From positions 5,079,001 to 5,143,000 of the forward strand of contig NZ_JAFHKM010000002.1 of assembly GCF_016937515.1 (NCBI RefSeq): DNA of 64,000 bases. Direction: 5' to 3'. The notes beneath the pieces are model-generated. The model saw nothing but the letters and a program-made list of their open reading frames with translations, had not been told where the DNA came from and did no database searches. The position numbers and the translations under genes are program-made. How positions within the stretch are numbered: the stretch's first letter is position 1; the number at the start of each line of letters is the position of its first letter. Shown here one piece after another: positions 46,485-55,481 of the stretch. This stretch comes from Cohnella algarum (lineage in GTDB: Bacteria > Bacillota > Bacilli > Paenibacillales > Paenibacillaceae).

Positions 46485-46757
46485 CTAGCCTCCCGAACTG
46501 CTCGTACCGCCGCTGCCGAAGCCTTTGAAGGCGCTTTTCTTGGACTTGGAGCCGTAATAATAGCCGCTGCCGCCGTCATCGTCCTCGCACACTTCATAAT
46601 CGTCGTCGCAGTCGTCCGCCAGCGAGCCGCATCCCGTCAAGGCGACCGGAACGCTGAGCAGCAGCGCGAACGTAAGCATTTTCGTCCCGTTTCCCGCTCC
46701 TTTTCGAGATTCGTTTTCCCCGGCAGAGGCATGCAAAGATTCTGCCCTATCCTTCAT
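46485..46757 (-). CDS. Small lipoprotein of the DUF350/ligase cluster
   Basis: 90 residues. A hydrophobic signal with lipobox (LLLSVPVALTGC) near residues 30-43 is followed by an acidic stretch (DDCDDDYEVCEDDDGG) and a Gly/Ser/Tyr-rich tail ending FKGFGSGGTSSSGG. ATG at 46757 overlaps the stop of the upstream gene (ATGA), with AAGGAGG nine bases away. Its position and Gly/Ser-rich tail resemble the lipoproteins YgiB/YjfM that accompany YgiC/YjfC in E. coli; homology is not shown. Confidence 0.75.
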   Translation of the reverse strand: MKDRAESLHASAGENESRKGAGNGTKMLTFALLLSVPVALTGCGSLADDCDDDYEVCEDDDGGSGYYYGSKSKKSAFKGFGSGGTSSSGG

Positions 46758-47242
46758 CGGACGATGTCCTCCTTCATATAAAAGACAACCTTGTTTCGGT
46801 CCGCGTCAAAAACGGAATAAATCGTTTCGTGCGTGCGGCCGTTAGCGACGACATAATGGTCCAGCAGCAGCCGGGCGATTTCGAGCGGGTCTTCCGGCGC
46901 CGCGACGGGCTCCCCGCGGCGGAACCTGCGCCCGTCCCAATGCAGAAATTCGGCTTCGGGAGCAGGCGCGGTGTCGCAATGCTCCGACAGCGGCGGCTCG
47001 ATTTGCGGCCCGTACTTCTCCAGCTCGCGACCTTCGAACGGCTTGACGTAAATCGTATGCAGCCGTCCTTCTTCGGACTCGTGCGAGGAGTGCTCGAACA
47101 GCCGATTTCGCAGCACGGTCGCGTTGACCAGTTTTCGCATGAACAGGTCGTCGCTTCCGACCGGCAGCTCCAGCAAATCCCGGACGACTCTCTCTTCCGC
47201 GTTCGACCATTCGCAATAGCGCAGCATGCGGACGATGGACAT
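46754..47242 (-). CDS. Protein of unknown function, first gene of the DUF350/ligase cluster
   Basis: 162 residues, predicted soluble, no signal peptide. I do not recognise it. It contains MLRYCEWSNAEERVVRDLLE, GRLHTIYVKPFEGRELEKYG and, at the C-terminus, ETIYSVFDADRNKVVFYMKE. ATG at 47242 with AAGGAG ten bases upstream is chosen over a longer frame to 47299. It overlaps the lipoprotein gene by four bases. A TATAAT-like box lies near 47345 on the minus strand. By position it may act with the ligase and membrane protein. Confidence 0.75.
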   Translation of the reverse strand: MSIVRMLRYCEWSNAEERVVRDLLELPVGSDDLFMRKLVNATVLRNRLFEHSSHESEEGRLHTIYVKPFEGRELEKYGPQIEPPLSEHCDTAPAPEAEFLHWDGRRFRRGEPVAAPEDPLEIARLLLDHYVVANGRTHETIYSVFDADRNKVVFYMKEDIVR

Positions 47243-47394
47243 CGTTAGCGCGCTCCTTCCGTCATTTTTCGGTAAACTTCCGTATCGCAAACAACGCATA
47301 GCCTTGCATCATAATCGGCCGATAATCTCGAGAATCCATGCTAATTATACGACAAGCAATAAATCCGTTAGCTTTAAATTTTTCTAAAATCGAC

Positions 47395-47426
47395 AAAAAA
47401 CTCCCGCCTTCTTCGGAAGGCGGGAG
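47395..47426 (-). terminator. Terminator after patB
   Basis: CTCCCGCCTTC (47401-47411) and GAAGGCGGGAG (47416-47426) form an 11-base stem with a TTCG loop; TTTTTT follows on the minus strand. Confidence 0.92.
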
Positions 47427-47487
47427 CGTTCGCGCCGGTCCCTTAACCGGCAATATATCATTTGTTGTGTCCAGCATGTCGGGCCGC

Positions 47488-48666
47488 TTACCAGCCAAAC
47501 GTCCGGCCGATCCGGCTCAGCGCCTCGTCCAGGATGCTTCGCGGACAGCCATAGTTAAGCCGCATAAAGCCTTCCCCGCCTTCGCCGAAAATCGGGCCGG
47601 GGCTAAGCAGCACCTTCGCTTCCTGCTTCATCCTTTGCTCCAGTTGCTTGTCGTCGCCGGACAGATCCCGGAAGTCGAGCCAAGCCAAATAGCCGCCTTC
47701 CGGCTTGAGGTAACGGACGGACGGCAGCGTCCGGGCCAATTCCTCCGCGATTCGCTGCGCGTTTCCGTCCAGGTAAAGAAGCAGCTCGTCGAGCCACTGC
47801 TCCCCTTCCGGAGAATAGGCCGCCGCCGTCGCCGTCAATCCGAGCACGTTCGCTCCCCCTACGTGGAACAAATTCAGCTGCTTGTCCAGCTTCTTTTTCA
47901 GCTCGGGATTCGGAATGATCAGGTTGGAGGTTTGCAGGCCCGGCACGTTGAACGTTTTGCTTGGCGCCGTGCAAACGATCGACAGCTCCGCGCATTCGTC
48001 GCCGAGCGAAGCAAACGGAATGTGCCGCGAGCCCGGCAAAATCAGATCCCCGTGAATTTCGTCGGAGACGACGACAATGCCGTGTCTGCGGCAGATGTCG
48101 CCGACCTGGCGAAGCTCCTCTTCTTTCCAAACGCGGCCGACCGGATTGTGCGGACTGCACAAGATGAGCAGCTTCGTTTCCGGGTCGGCCGCCTTGCGCT
48201 CCAAATCCGCCAAGTCCATGCGGTAGTAGCCGTTTTCCGAAACGAGCCGATTGTTGAACAACTTCCGGCCGTGGCTTTCGACCGCCTCGCGGAAGGGCCC
48301 GTAAACGGGCTCCTGAATGATGACGCCTTCTCCCGGCTCCGTAAGCGCCAATACGAGAAAATTGAGCGCGGGCACGATCCCCGGCGTGATCGTGATCCAA
48401 TCCTTTTGAATGCTCCACCCATGACGTTTCCGATGCCAGTAAATAACCGCGTCGTAGTAGGCCGAATCGGCGAACGGATAGCCGAACACGCCGTGGGCGA
48501 CCCGCTCCTGCAGCGCGGTCCGAACCGCCTCAGGCGCGGCAAAATCCATATCCGCCACCCACATCGGCAGCGTGCCGTCCGCTTTTATGAACGATAGAAA
48601 TTCCGGGTCCCATTTGACCGACCTCGTGCCTTCCCGCGGGATGATTCGATCGAATTGTTCCTTCAT
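47488..48666 (-). CDS. patB: PatB/MalY-type cysteine-S-conjugate beta-lyase
   Basis: A PLP enzyme splitting C-S bonds, for example cystathionine to homocysteine. 392 residues: SVKWDPEFLSFIKADGTLPM (the usual N-terminus), MWVADMDFAAPEAV, FGYPFADSAYYDAV, LCSPHNPVGRVWKEEE, VVSDEIHGDLILPG, the PLP lysine in CTAPSKTFNVPGLQTSN and EGFMRLNYGCPR. AGGAGG precedes the ATG. It starts 12 bases after the stop of the molybdate-type regulator and is probably co-transcribed with it. Confidence 0.9.
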   Translation of the reverse strand: MKEQFDRIIPREGTRSVKWDPEFLSFIKADGTLPMWVADMDFAAPEAVRTALQERVAHGVFGYPFADSAYYDAVIYWHRKRHGWSIQKDWITITPGIVPALNFLVLALTEPGEGVIIQEPVYGPFREAVESHGRKLFNNRLVSENGYYRMDLADLERKAADPETKLLILCSPHNPVGRVWKEEELRQVGDICRRHGIVVVSDEIHGDLILPGSRHIPFASLGDECAELSIVCTAPSKTFNVPGLQTSNLIIPNPELKKKLDKQLNLFHVGGANVLGLTATAAAYSPEGEQWLDELLLYLDGNAQRIAEELARTLPSVRYLKPEGGYLAWLDFRDLSGDDKQLEQRMKQEAKVLLSPGPIFGEGGEGFMRLNYGCPRSILDEALSRIGRTFGW

Positions 48667-48678
48667 GATGCGATCCTC

Positions 48679-49626
48679 CTATGTCTCGAATAAAATCGTC
48701 CCGGTCAATGACAGATCGTAGCCGGAAATGGCTCCCAGCTCCTGTCTGAAGGCGTCCGACCGCAAAATCGAAAGCAAGGCTGCGATCCGGGACTCGTTTT
48801 CGGGCGTTTTTAACGCGACCAGATCGTAACGTTCCCGGATGAGCGGAATGAAGTCGACCTGCCCGACGATCGCCGCGGCCTTCTCCGCCCCTACGCCGAC
48901 ATCCGCATCGCCGGAGGAGACTTTGCCGGCGACGCCGATGTGATTCGTCTGCTCGTCGCCGTATCCGGCGACCGCGCCCGGCGAAATGCCGCGAAGCCGA
49001 AGCTGCTCGTCCAGCAGCACCCGGGCTCCCGAGCCCTTTTCCCGGTTGGCAATCCGCAGCCCGGGCCGCCCAAGGTCGTCCCAATTCTCGATCTTGAGCG
49101 GATTTCCGGCCCGTACGTAAAAGCCTGCGTTTCGGACGAGCAGATGGACGACGATATAAGAAAAACCGGTCAAAATTTTGCGGATGTAAGGCAAATTGTA
49201 TTCGCCCGTATCGCCGTCCAGCAGGTGCGTGCTGACGATGTCCGCTTCTCCGCGGTACATCGCGATCAGGCTGTCCAGACTCCCGGCGTAAGAGCGCAAC
49301 GGACGGCCGAATTCGCCTCTCTTTTCCAAATAGTTGGCCAAAATATCGAGACTGACGTCCTGCCCCGTAATGACGAACGGACGACCGGCCGCGCTCGCCG
49401 CCGGAATCGAACGGGCGGCGTTGTCGGGAGAAGGCTGAACGCTTCCGCTCATTTTCCCTTTCGCTTTCCGTTTGTACGCCTCCAGATCCGAAGCATCCAC
49501 TCTCATCTGCTTGCCGACTTTATAGGAAGGCAGCTCGCCTTTTTTGATGAGATCGTATACGGTGAGCTTGGAGATTTTGAGCAGCTTCGCCACTTCTTCC
49601 GTCGTGTAGGATGTGTCGCTTGTCAT
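48679..49626 (-). CDS. Helix-turn-helix regulator fused to a periplasmic-binding-protein-like domain
   Basis: 315 residues. An excisionase/MerR-type helix-turn-helix at about 6-55 (YTTEEVAKLLKISKLTVYDL, VGKQMRVDASDLEAYKRK), a linker, then a PBP-like domain of about 220 residues (PFVITGQDVSLDILANYLEK, STHLLDGDTGEYNLPYI, GLRIANREKGSGARVLLDEQ). Such proteins often sit beside molybdate or tungstate transport genes and act as oxyanion-responsive regulators; here modAB is divergent. AAGGGG lies eight bases before ATG 49626; a longer frame lacks a site. Confidence 0.85.
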   Translation of the reverse strand: MTSDTSYTTEEVAKLLKISKLTVYDLIKKGELPSYKVGKQMRVDASDLEAYKRKAKGKMSGSVQPSPDNAARSIPAASAAGRPFVITGQDVSLDILANYLEKRGEFGRPLRSYAGSLDSLIAMYRGEADIVSTHLLDGDTGEYNLPYIRKILTGFSYIVVHLLVRNAGFYVRAGNPLKIENWDDLGRPGLRIANREKGSGARVLLDEQLRLRGISPGAVAGYGDEQTNHIGVAGKVSSGDADVGVGAEKAAAIVGQVDFIPLIRERYDLVALKTPENESRIAALLSILRSDAFRQELGAISGYDLSLTGTILFET

Positions 49627-49672
49627 CGGAACGCCCCTTTGCCGAAACCTCGATAAATCCCATTTTACCATA

Positions 49673-49731
49673 TTTACAGGATCAAAGAACGGAAGATATA
49701 ATATCATCAATTATAACTAAATATAACTAAA
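49673..49731 (+). promoter_or_regulatory. Predicted modAB promoter with tandem operator-like repeats
   Basis: TTTACA (49673-49678) and TATAAT (49697-49702) are 18 bases apart. The -10 box lies in a perfect palindrome GATATAATATC. Just downstream, TATAACTAAA occurs twice in tandem (49712-49721 and 49722-49731), one helical turn apart. The divergent regulator is the obvious candidate ligand. Confidence 0.6.
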
Positions 49732-49752
49732 CATCATTTTGGAGGGCATTTC

Positions 49753-50601
49753 ATGTTCAATTTCGTTAAAAACGGTTCCGCTCTTTGCGCTCTTCTCGCC
49801 TTCGGGCTGCTTGCCGCCTGCGGTTCGAATGCGAACACGGCCGGCCCGAACGGACCCGCAGCCGAATCTCCCGCTTCTACCGCCGAAGCATCCGGAAAAA
49901 CCGTCGAGCTCACCGTTTCCGCCGCCGCGAGCCTGACCGACGCGCTTTCCGACATCGAGCGATCGTTCGAAGCCGCGCACCCGAACATCCGCATCGGCTT
50001 CAACTTCGGCGCATCCGGCGCGCTGCAGCAGCAAATCGAGCATGGCGCTCCGGCCGATCTGTTTTTCTCCGCCGCCGCCAAAAACATGCAGGCGCTCGTG
50101 GACGGCGGCTATATCGAAGCCGACCGGCAAACCGATCTGCTCGCGAATTCGCTCGTCGTCATCGTGCCTGCGGACGGGACGGCGACCGTTGCGCAAGAAA
50201 GCGATCTGACGCGGGACGCGATCAAGAAAATCGCCGTCGGCATTCCGGAAAGCGTGCCGGCCGGCAGCTACGCCAAGGAAGCGCTGACGCGCGCAGCGCT
50301 ATGGGACGAGCTGCAGCCGAAGCTGGTGCAGGCCAAGGACGTGCGTCAAGTATTGCAGTACGTGGAAACGGGAAATGCGGATGCGGGCTTCGTCTACCGG
50401 ACCGACGCCATCGGCTCGGAAAGCGCCCGGATCGCCTTCGAAGTCGATCCGGACGCTTATTCCGCGATCCGCTATCCGGTCGGCATCGTCAAGACGACGA
50501 AGCATGCCGCCGAGGCGGAACTGCTATACGATTACCTGCTGTCCCCGGAGGCCGGCGAAATTTTCGAAAGCTACGGGTTTGCCGCGGCAGGGCGGCCGTA
50601 G
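49753..50601 (+). CDS. modA: Molybdate ABC transporter substrate-binding lipoprotein
   Basis: Captures molybdate or tungstate outside the cell. Signal with lipobox GLLAAC at residues 17-23, then a spacer, then the ModA fold: ELTVSAAASLTDALSDIERS, FNFGASGALQQQIEHGAPAD, DLFFSAAAKNMQALVDGG and FVYRTDAIGSESARIAFEV. 282 residues. GGAGGG precedes the ATG. modB follows after three bases. Confidence 0.93.
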   Translation: MFNFVKNGSALCALLAFGLLAACGSNANTAGPNGPAAESPASTAEASGKTVELTVSAAASLTDALSDIERSFEAAHPNIRIGFNFGASGALQQQIEHGAPADLFFSAAAKNMQALVDGGYIEADRQTDLLANSLVVIVPADGTATVAQESDLTRDAIKKIAVGIPESVPAGSYAKEALTRAALWDELQPKLVQAKDVRQVLQYVETGNADAGFVYRTDAIGSESARIAFEVDPDAYSAIRYPVGIVKTTKHAAEAELLYDYLLSPEAGEIFESYGFAAAGRP

Positions 50602-50604
50602 CCG

Positions 50605-51267
50605 ATGATCGATTGGCAAGCCTTCTGGGAGCCGGTGCGCCTTTCGCTGCAGGTGGCGCTCCTGTCCGGCATCGCCGCTCTCGTCCTCGGCACCGCCGCC
50701 GCCTGGCGGATGGCCGGAGCAACGTTTTTCGGCAAAAGCCTGCTGGAAACGGCGTTCATGCTTCCGCTCGTGCTGCCTCCCACCGTCGTCGGCTTCATCC
50801 TGCTCGTCGTGCTGGGGCGTAGAAGCCCGATCGGGAAAGGGATCGAATGGCTGGCTTCGGCCCCGCTTCTGTTTACATGGTGGGCGGCGGTCGTCGCTTC
50901 CGTCATCGTCGCGTTTCCGCTTGTTTATCAAACGATGAAAACCGGCTTTTCCTCGATCGAACCCGAGCTCGAGGATGCCGCGCGCTCGGCCGGCGCCGGC
51001 GAGTGGCAGGTTTTTCGCTACATTACGCTTCCGCTCGCCTTCCGGTCCCTGCTGACCGCGTTTATATTAGGGTTCTCGCGGGCGCTCGGCGAATTCGGCG
51101 CGACGCTCATGATCGCCGGCAACATTCCCGGCAAAACGCAAACCGTGCCGACCGCCATCTATGTCGCCGTCGATTCCGGCAACACCGGGATGGCTTGGGC
51201 ATGGTCGGTCGCGATCGTCGCGATTTCCTATGTCATGTTGCTGCTGGCGGGCAGAAAAACGCGATAA
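50605..51267 (+). CDS. modB: Molybdate ABC transporter permease
   Basis: The membrane channel of the molybdate importer, 220 residues with about five or six helices. It begins WQAFWEPVRLSLQVALLSG and contains LPLVLPPTVVGFILLVVLGR and the ATPase-contact loop EDAARSAGAGEWQVFRYITL. FSRALGEFGATLMIAGNIPG is typical of ModB. No modC follows; a terminator does. Confidence 0.93.
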   Translation: MIDWQAFWEPVRLSLQVALLSGIAALVLGTAAAWRMAGATFFGKSLLETAFMLPLVLPPTVVGFILLVVLGRRSPIGKGIEWLASAPLLFTWWAAVVASVIVAFPLVYQTMKTGFSSIEPELEDAARSAGAGEWQVFRYITLPLAFRSLLTAFILGFSRALGEFGATLMIAGNIPGKTQTVPTAIYVAVDSGNTGMAWAWSVAIVAISYVMLLLAGRKTR

Positions 51268-51309
51268 CGCACCCGGCTCTGCGAAAGGCAGCGCGCGGGT
51301 GCGTTTTTT
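51267..51309 (+). terminator. Terminator after modB
   Basis: ACGCACCCG (51267-51275) and CGGGTGCGT (51296-51304) enclose a second GC-rich hairpin; TTTTTT follows. The first arm begins at the last base of the modB stop codon. Confidence 0.9.
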
Positions 51310-51354
51310 CTTGACGACTGTCCTTTAAGGCGGCGAAGCCGTTTTTACTTCGGC

Positions 51355-53819
51355 TTACGTGTCTTTCCGAAATACCGGTTTTGCGGTCGTCCCGCGCTGG
51401 GGCAGGAAAAAATCGCGTTCGACGTCCCCCGCCGCCAGGGGCCGGCTGTAGTAATAACCCTGGATTTTCCGGCAATCGTTGGCGGTCAATATATCGAGCT
51501 GGTCCTTCGTCTCGATGCCTTCGGCGATGACTTCCATGTTCAGGTTTTGCGCCATCGAAATGATCGTCGCGACGATCGCTTTGTCTTTATTGTTGAACGT
51601 GATGTCGCGAATGAAGGAGCGGTCGATTTTGACTTTATGAATCGGCAATTGCTTCAAATAACTGAGCGAGCTGTACCCCGTTCCGAAATCGTCCAAGCTG
51701 ATCCGCACGCCGATTTCCGTCAGCTCGTTCAGGATTTCAATCGTTATTGAAGGGTTCATCATCATGCTTTCCGTGATTTCCAGCTCCAGATACCGGGGTT
51801 CAAGCCGGGTTTCCTCCAAAATCTGCCGGATGTAGGTCGTCAAATGCGGCTGATGAAATTGCTGCGAAGACAAATTGACCGATACGGGAATGAGAGGCCC
51901 CCCCGCATCGTGCCATTCCTTCATTTGCCTGCACGCCTCGCGAAGCACCCAGGTGCCGATCTCGTAGATCATGCCCGTTTCTTCGGCAATGGGGATAAAC
52001 TGTCCCGGCGACACGACCCCTTTGACCGGATGCATCCATCGCACCAGCGCTTCGACGCCGATCATCGCGTCGTCCTCGGTGCGGATTTGCGGCTGGTAGT
52101 GAAGCGACAGCTCTTTGCGTTCGAGCGCCTTGCGCAAATCGGCTTCGATTTCGACCCGCGATTGCAGTTGCGAGTTCAGCTCGGACGAGAAAAAGCGGAA
52201 GCCGTTTTTCCCGCGGTTTTTGACCTCGTACATCGCCATATCCGCGTTTTTCAGCAATTGAACCGCATCGGTTCCGTGATCGGGGTACAACGCGATCCCG
52301 ATGCTGGCCGTCACGTAAAAATCGTTGTCCTTCAGACGGTACGGAAGGCCGAGCGCAGCCACGATCCGCTCCGCCAGCTCCTGCATCTGCTCGATCCGAT
52401 GGCCGTCGAACAGCAGCGTAAATTCGTCGCCGCCCATTCGGGCAAGAGTAGCCTCGAACCCGTCCATGCAGCGTTGAATCCGTCCGCACACATCCTTAAG
52501 CAGCTGATCGCCGTACGTATGGCCGAGCGAGTCATTGATCAATTTGAACCGGTCGATATCCAGGACCATGATGGCAAAGCCGGTCTGTTGCGCCTTTGCC
52601 GAATCGATCTTTTGCGCAAGCAAGCGGTCGAACATCCGGCGGTTGGGCAAACCCGTCAGCTCGTCATGATAGGCCAGGTGATAAATTTGCTCCTTGGCCC
52701 GCTTTTCCGTCGTAATGTCCCGGAACATAATGTAGGTTCCCGCCGCCTGATCGTCGACCGCGATCGGGACGTTGCTCACGCTGAGCTCCAGCCTTCGCCC
52801 GTCGCCGCGCACGATGGCGGTTTCCGTATTGAACGAGCCCCCCGGAAGGCCTGTTCGAACAGCTTCGCCAGTTTGTCGCGTTCCTCCTCCGGCGCGATGG
52901 AGAGGAGCACGGAGGCCGGCTTATTGTAAAAATAAGACGGCTTCATTCCGGTAATGGCGGAAGCTGCCGGATTGAATTCGACGATCTTCCCCTCCATATT
53001 GACGAAAATAACGCCTTCTTGCGTATTCTCGTAAAGCGATTTGTAGCGTTTCTCGCTGCGCTTCACTTCCGAATTTTTGCGGGCGAACCGATTGGAAATG
53101 ACGATTCCGCCAAGCGACAGACCGAGGGTCAAAATCGTACCGGCGACGATGACGTAAGCCAGCAATTGCTGATCGAGCACCATCCCCGAAGCGAGCGCCG
53201 ACTTTTCCCCGTGTTCGAAACGGGCGGCCGCCATCCCCGTATAATGCATGCCGACGACCGCCGCGCCCATAATGAGGCCGCTGCCGGCTTTTTTCCAGCT
53301 GTCGCGCTTCCCTTGCCCTTGCCGGAAATAGAACGCCAGCCACAGCGCCGCGTACGACGCGGCCAGCGCGATCGCGATGGAAGCCGCGAACAGCAGCGGA
53401 TCGTAGGTGATATCGATGAGCATGGCGCCCATTCCGATATAATGCATCGCCGATATGCCGGTCGCAAGCAGCGTTCCGCCGATGAACAATTTGCCGAGCG
53501 ACAAGCTGCCCGTACCGACGACGTACAGAGCGATAAAGGATGCCGCAATCGCGGCCAACACGGACACGAACACGAGCCACAAATCGTAGGCAACCGGAAC
53601 GGGAAGCGAGAAAGCCAGCATGCCGACGAAATGCATCGACCAGATGCCCATGCCCATGGCGACGGCTCCGAAAAACAGCCATAACCCCCGTACTTTTCCC
53701 TTCGTCGCGTTGATTTTCCCGGCCAGATCCAACACGGTAAACGAGGCCATGACGGCGACAATGTAGGAAAAAATAACAAGCGCGGGATCGTAGGTACCGT
53801 GAACGTGAACGTGCTCCAT
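51355..53819 (-). pseudogene. MHYT-PAS-GGDEF-EAL membrane signalling protein, split by an apparent one-base deletion
   Basis: A cyclic-di-GMP turnover protein. The N-terminal MHYT sensor (about seven helices) shows its three motifs in SMHFVGM, AMHYIGM and GMHYTGM; a PAS domain follows (YKSLYENTQEGVIFVNMEGK). The frame breaks at a C6 run (52838-52843): one more C would join GAFRGG to SFNTETAIVRGDGRRLELSV. The second part has GGDEF (LARMGGDEFTLLF) and EAL (IGVEALVRWMHPVKG). Restored, the protein has about 821 residues and the layout of B. subtilis YkoW. Both GGDEF and EAL motifs are intact, so synthase and phosphodiesterase activities are possible. Confidence 0.85.
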
Positions 53820-54024
53820 CTTTTACTTCCTCTCTCGAACCGTGCTGGCGGATAAAGTCGAATGTTGTCCTTCATTGATCTAACTTCTTCTGACAAGGCA
53901 ATTCAATAGGTCTTTGGACCTTATTGTACATGACGTTAATGAAACATTTCTGAAACGTTCGATGGGCAAACCCGCTCCCCGACCGATACGAAGGGGATTC
54001 CGCATTGTGCTTGCTTGCGGAAAA
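53820..54024. other. Gap between the MHYT-gene start and the sugar-operon terminator
   Basis: This stretch is A+T-rich near 53880-53950 and probably holds the promoter of the MHYT gene (minus strand). No supported gene is seen; an open frame crossing the terminator at 54025-54079 is not credible. Confidence 0.5.
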
Positions 54025-54079
54025 CAAAAAAGGAGCCGCGCCGATCGGCTCTCGTTCTTTGGCCGATTGGCGCAGCTCC
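54025..54079 (-). terminator. Terminator of the sugar operon
   Basis: Arms at 54032-54049 and 54061-54079 pair over 18-19 bases with two mismatches; TTTTTT follows on the minus strand. It lies about 170 bases past the stop of the dehydratase gene, the last gene of the operon. The bases between (54080-54252) show no gene. Confidence 0.8.
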
Positions 54080-54252
54080 GCATTCCGATCCGGCCGCAAA
54101 ACAGCGGCAGGACCGCTCTCCCGGCATCGCGATTTGTCCCCCGCCAGCTCTGCCGGATTAAAGCGGTCTTTTCGGCTTTCGCGAACGGACAATCCTTCGA
54201 TCGGCTAAAAATTCAACGCAGGCCTCCCCAGGCCTCCGACTTCATTCGCCCG

Positions 54253-55455
54253 CTACGGCCGGGCGGAAGTGCCGTCGGGCAGCCTCGCCAGCGTCCAGTC
54301 CGGCAGCCGGTTGACGCACGGATATTGCGCCGCGAGCGCTTCGTCGATGTCGACGCCGAGGCCCGGCTTGTCGTTCGGATAGGCGTATCCGTCCCGAAGC
54401 TCCGGACAGCCGGGGAACACTTCCCGGATCCGGTCGGAAAAACCGTACCATTCCTGCACGCCGAAATTCGGAACGCACAAGTCCAGATGGAGGTTCGCCG
54501 CATGGCCGACCGGCGAGACGTCCCCGGGACCGTGCCATGCCGTGCGCACGCCGAACGCCTCGCCGAGCGCGGCCAGCTTGCGAGCCGGCGTCAGTCCGCC
54601 GATCGCGCTGATATGCACGCGGATGAAATCGATCAGCGAGCCGGAGATGAGCGGCGTCCACTCGCGCGGGTGGGTGAACAGCTCGCCCATCGCGATCGGC
54701 GTCGCGCTCTGGCCGCGAATGGCGGCGAACCCGTCCAACTGCTCGGGCGAAAGCGGATCCTCGAGGAAAAAGAGCCGGTACGGCTCGAGCTGCTTGGCAA
54801 GCCGCACCGCTTCGATCGGCGGGACGCGCTCGTGGACGTCGTGAAGCAATTCGATCTCGAAGCCGATTGAGGCGCGCAAATGGTCGAACAGCCGGGGAAC
54901 GCTACGCGCGTACGCGTCCGGGTCGTAATACGCGCCGGGAAGCGCGCCGGCGGGCGAGCGGATCGTCTGGCCGCGGCCGCCGTAGCCGCCAAGCTGGCAG
55001 CGAACGTAGCGAACCCCTTGCTCCATGAAGCTCCTCGCATTCTCTTCGACTTCCCGTTCGTCCCGTCCGTCCGCGTGCCGGTAGACGGCCGCCGCTTCGC
55101 GGCATTTGCCCCCGAGCAGCTCGTACAGGGGCATTCCGGCCCGCTTCCCTTTAATATCCCACAGCGCCATATCGACGCCCGACAATGCGTTGTTCAGCAC
55201 GGGGCCGTTGCGCCAATACGAGCTGACCATCGCCGTCTGCCAGATATCCTCGATTCGCTGCGGATCCTTCCCGATCAAAAACGGCTTCAAATAGTGCTCG
55301 ACCGCATTCGCCACCGTCAAATACCGCTGGGTGAACGTCGCGCAGCCGAGCCCGTAAAGCCCCGGCTCCGACGTTTCGATTTTGACGACGACCAGATTGA
55401 TCCCTTCGGGCGCGGTCAAAATCGTTTTCACGTCGCGGATCGTAATCTCTCCCAT
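54253..55455 (-). CDS. Enolase-superfamily sugar-acid dehydratase (ManD/RspA type)
   Basis: Dehydrates a sugar acid such as D-mannonate or D-gluconate to the 2-keto-3-deoxy acid. Metal ligands are in LLHDVHERVPP, FFLEDPLSPEQ and IAMGELFTHPREW; AWHGPGDVSPVGHAANLHLD and the loop QLGGYGGRG are typical of ManD/RspA. 400 residues. ATG at 55455 follows AGGAGG by 11 bases; the longer open frame upstream is a shadow of the SDR gene. Some family members have very low activity, so the substrate must be tested. It ends the sugar operon. Confidence 0.85.
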   Translation of the reverse strand: MGEITIRDVKTILTAPEGINLVVVKIETSEPGLYGLGCATFTQRYLTVANAVEHYLKPFLIGKDPQRIEDIWQTAMVSSYWRNGPVLNNALSGVDMALWDIKGKRAGMPLYELLGGKCREAAAVYRHADGRDEREVEENARSFMEQGVRYVRCQLGGYGGRGQTIRSPAGALPGAYYDPDAYARSVPRLFDHLRASIGFEIELLHDVHERVPPIEAVRLAKQLEPYRLFFLEDPLSPEQLDGFAAIRGQSATPIAMGELFTHPREWTPLISGSLIDFIRVHISAIGGLTPARKLAALGEAFGVRTAWHGPGDVSPVGHAANLHLDLCVPNFGVQEWYGFSDRIREVFPGCPELRDGYAYPNDKPGLGVDIDEALAAQYPCVNRLPDWTLARLPDGTSARP

Positions 55456-55481
55456 ATCCTGTGCGTCCTCCTCTTCCGATC

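Noticed and set aside
47262..47498. 78-codon frame between patB and the DUF350 cluster
   Set aside because: It spans the patB terminator and has no ribosome-binding site; the region is better explained as terminator plus promoter.
53872..54192. 106-codon frame upstream of the MHYT gene
   Set aside because: It runs through the strong terminator at 54025-54079 and has no supported start.
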